Below, in pieces: positions 5,520 through 6,809 of a DNA stretch of 6,809 nt. Position 1 is the first letter of the stretch; each line of letters opens with the position of its first letter. Origin of the DNA: Acidimicrobiaceae bacterium (GTDB lineage: Bacteria > Actinomycetota > Acidimicrobiia > Acidimicrobiales > Bog-793); NCBI GenBank assembly GCA_027306715.1, contig DAHUZG010000332.1, forward strand, positions 1 to 6,809. The letters run 5' to 3'. The position numbers were made by a program, and so were the translations under genes. Below the pieces are notes generated by a model. The model did not search any database, had not been told where the DNA came from, and was given only the letters and a program-made list of their open reading frames with translations.

Positions 5520-6809
5520 ATGAGACCAGGGGGGATGGCGCGAGGATCAGTCTCTTGCCTCGCCGTCTCGCTGCTCGCCGACTCGCTGCTCGGCGCCTCG
5601 CTGCTCGCCGTCTCGCTGCTCGCCGTCTCCGGCCCGGCGGCGGCGCTCGGAGACCCTGCGCTCGACCACTACGTCATCGCCGATCCGGTGCCGGGATGGG
5701 CTTCGTTGCCGGCAGCGGTCACCGAGGCGGACATCGGCCAGCTGCAGCGGGTCGAGACGACCGTCGGGCCGCCCACCTCGACGGCCGGGGAGCAATGGTT
5801 CTCTCCCGCCAGCTCCGCCGGCGCCGGCATCTTCATCTCACACTTCTCGGCTCAGGTGCTCGCCAGCACGACGAGCTCGCTCAGCTTGCTCGACGCCGCC
5901 TGCGGGGCCAGCTCGACCACCGAGGCGCGCTACCCGGTGATCCCCCACGCCGTCGAGGGCAGCTGCCCGAGCGGTGCCGGCCTCGCCGAGCCGGGAACCT
6001 CGCTCCGCATGGCGCTGGCCATCGCCTGGCCCGAGGCGGACGTCACGGTCGTCGTCGTCGGCTACGGCACGACCTCACTTGCCACGCTGCAGCAGATCGC
6101 GAGCCAGCAGTACGACGCCATTCCGGTCGGCGGCATCGCCGACAGCAGCTTTCCGTGGATGCTCGTCGCCTCGATCGGGGGAGCGGTGATCGTTCTCGCC
6201 GTGGTGCTCGCGCTCGCGTCCCGGGCACGCCGCCGGAGGCGGCGGCTCGCGAGCACCTCCGCGCGCCGACCGATCGGGAGGATCGAGGCGCTGACAACGA
6301 CGGACGCCGACCGGCGCCGGTGGTCCCCGGGCCAACCTGTGGCCTCGCCGGCACCGCCGCGCTCGTCGTTCGCGAGGACGGCGATGGCACTCGACGGCCA
6401 GCCGCCGATGCCCGGCGCACCGGGCCGCCTGGCGGCTTCTCCGGCCGCCCGGAGGCGGGCTACGAGCGACCCGTGGGCCGGTGGAACGCCGCTGGCGCCC
6501 GCGGTCTCGCTGCCGCCGTTCGTGCCCAAGGCCAAGGCGACTGTCACCGGGCCGGGGCTCGAGCCGGTCGAGATGCTCGGCGACGCCGCGGCCCCGCCGG
6601 CGCCAGCCGCCTCCGGCCCGTCGCCCGGCGCCAGTGCCCCGCCCGGGTCCGAGGGGTTCCCCTCGCCACAAGCGGTGGTTCTGCAGCCACCGAGCGGCCC
6701 TGGCCTGCCGGCAGCACAAGGGGCTCTTTCCCCACCGGGGTATCCCGCCGATCGTGTGCCCGTCGCCGCAGCCTCTCTGGCCGGCACTTTCGGCGGGGCC
6801 CCCGCCACG
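5520..6809 (+). CDS. Unrecognised secreted/membrane protein, single span with Pro/Ala-rich tail (3' partial)
   Basis: I do not recognise the family. The frame is open from 5478 to the window end with no stop, so 430 codons are visible and the C-terminus is missing. Predicted order from M1 (ATG 5520): a signal peptide (about 1-42) with hydrophobic core 14-36 and an AAA site before L43; an outside domain of about 165 residues starting LGDPALDHYVIADPVPGW, with only two cysteines (C128 and C149), likely a disulfide, and ending near QQYDAIPVGG; a membrane span of about 213-233; then SRARRRRRR, a strong stop-transfer with the tail inside; then about 190 residues rich in Pro, Ala, Gly and Ser, probably disordered. 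ATG 5535 (M6), with AGGGGGG abutting it, is an alternative start. The gene appears separately transcribed from the folD run. Codon choice is GC-rich like its neighbours. A sensor, anchor or cell-envelope role is possible but unsupported. Confidence 0.85.
   Translation, partial: MRPGGMARGSVSCLAVSLLADSLLGASLLAVSLLAVSGPAAALGDPALDHYVIADPVPGWASLPAAVTEADIGQLQRVETTVGPPTSTAGEQWFSPASSAGAGIFISHFSAQVLASTTSSLSLLDAACGASSTTEARYPVIPHAVEGSCPSGAGLAEPGTSLRMALAIAWPEADVTVVVVGYGTTSLATLQQIASQQYDAIPVGGIADSSFPWMLVASIGGAVIVLAVVLALASRARRRRRRLASTSARRPIGRIEALTTTDADRRRWSPGQPVASPAPPRSSFARTAMALDGQPPMPGAPGRLAASPAARRRATSDPWAGGTPLAPAVSLPPFVPKAKATVTGPGLEPVEMLGDAAAPPAPAASGPSPGASAPPGSEGFPSPQAVVLQPPSGPGLPAAQGALSPPGYPADRVPVAAASLAGTFGGAPAT
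5562..5630 (+). repeat. 15-bp tandem repeat inside the signal peptide, about 4.6 copies
   Basis: The unit GCCGTCTCGCTGCTC (pentapeptide AVSLL) repeats in frame: AVSLL, ADSLL, GASLL, AVSLL, then partial AVS. Units 1 and 4 are identical; unit 2 differs by one base (GTC to GAC) and unit 3 by two. It forms the hydrophobic core of the signal peptide (residues 15-37). Because the unit is a multiple of three, gain or loss of copies would lengthen or shorten the core without a frameshift. Confidence 0.9.

Noticed and set aside
6062..6808. Antisense ORF (248 codons) opposite the unknown membrane protein
   Set aside because: The + frame has a signal peptide, membrane span and stop-transfer Arg run in a sensible order, which chance would not give. 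The antisense product is Gly/Ala/Pro/Arg-rich with no visible domain. The tail region alone is low in information, so this is less certain than the other antisense cases.
1..6809. CRISPR arrays, tRNA or rRNA genes, insertion sequences, phage or defence genes
   Set aside because: I looked for spaced direct repeats, tRNA-like arms, transposase motifs and terminal inverted repeats and saw none. The only clear repeat is the 15-bp tandem in the signal peptide.

Overview
This is a GC-rich window (roughly 70% G+C by eye, with G or C at most third codon positions). It holds a compact run of housekeeping genes, all on the + strand: sucC, sucD, purN, purH and folD. A sixth gene for an unrecognised secreted/membrane protein runs off the right edge. 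The gene order, the codon bias, the weak Shine-Dalgarno sites and the two TANNNT-type -10 boxes lying just upstream of start codons all point to a high-GC actinobacterium. Several protein sequences (the purN, sucD and folD motif variants) look to me like the Acidimicrobiia branch. That lineage call is from memory of the families, not from a search.

Layout. Bases 1-255 hold what may be the last 19 codons of an upstream gene, GC-rich inverted repeats, and a plausible promoter (TTGGGC, 18 bp, TAGTAT) with a strong GAGGAGG ribosome site for sucC. sucC (256-1416) and sucD (1413-2300) overlap by the classic ATGA and encode the two subunits of succinyl-CoA synthetase. purN (2347-2946), purH (3002-4543) and folD (4564-5442) follow with gaps of 46, 55 and 20 bases. 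A short inverted-repeat region (5451-5497) follows folD. A TANNNT box seven bases upstream of an ATG then starts a new gene at 5520, apparently leaderless. Its product has a signal peptide built from a tandem 15-bp repeat, an outside domain of about 165 residues with two cysteines, one membrane span, a run of arginines and a long Pro/Ala-rich inside tail that is still open at base 6809.

How the genes fit together. FolD makes 10-formyl-tetrahydrofolate. PurN and PurH are the two purine-pathway enzymes that spend it as a formyl donor. SucCD makes ATP or GTP by substrate-level phosphorylation in the TCA cycle. I do not see an undescribed multi-gene system here. The points most worth a second look are a possible 17-codon leader ORF, with its own leaderless-type promoter, that overlaps the purH start; the repeat-built signal peptide and the unknown membrane protein it belongs to; and an unusual CoA-binding loop in SucD.
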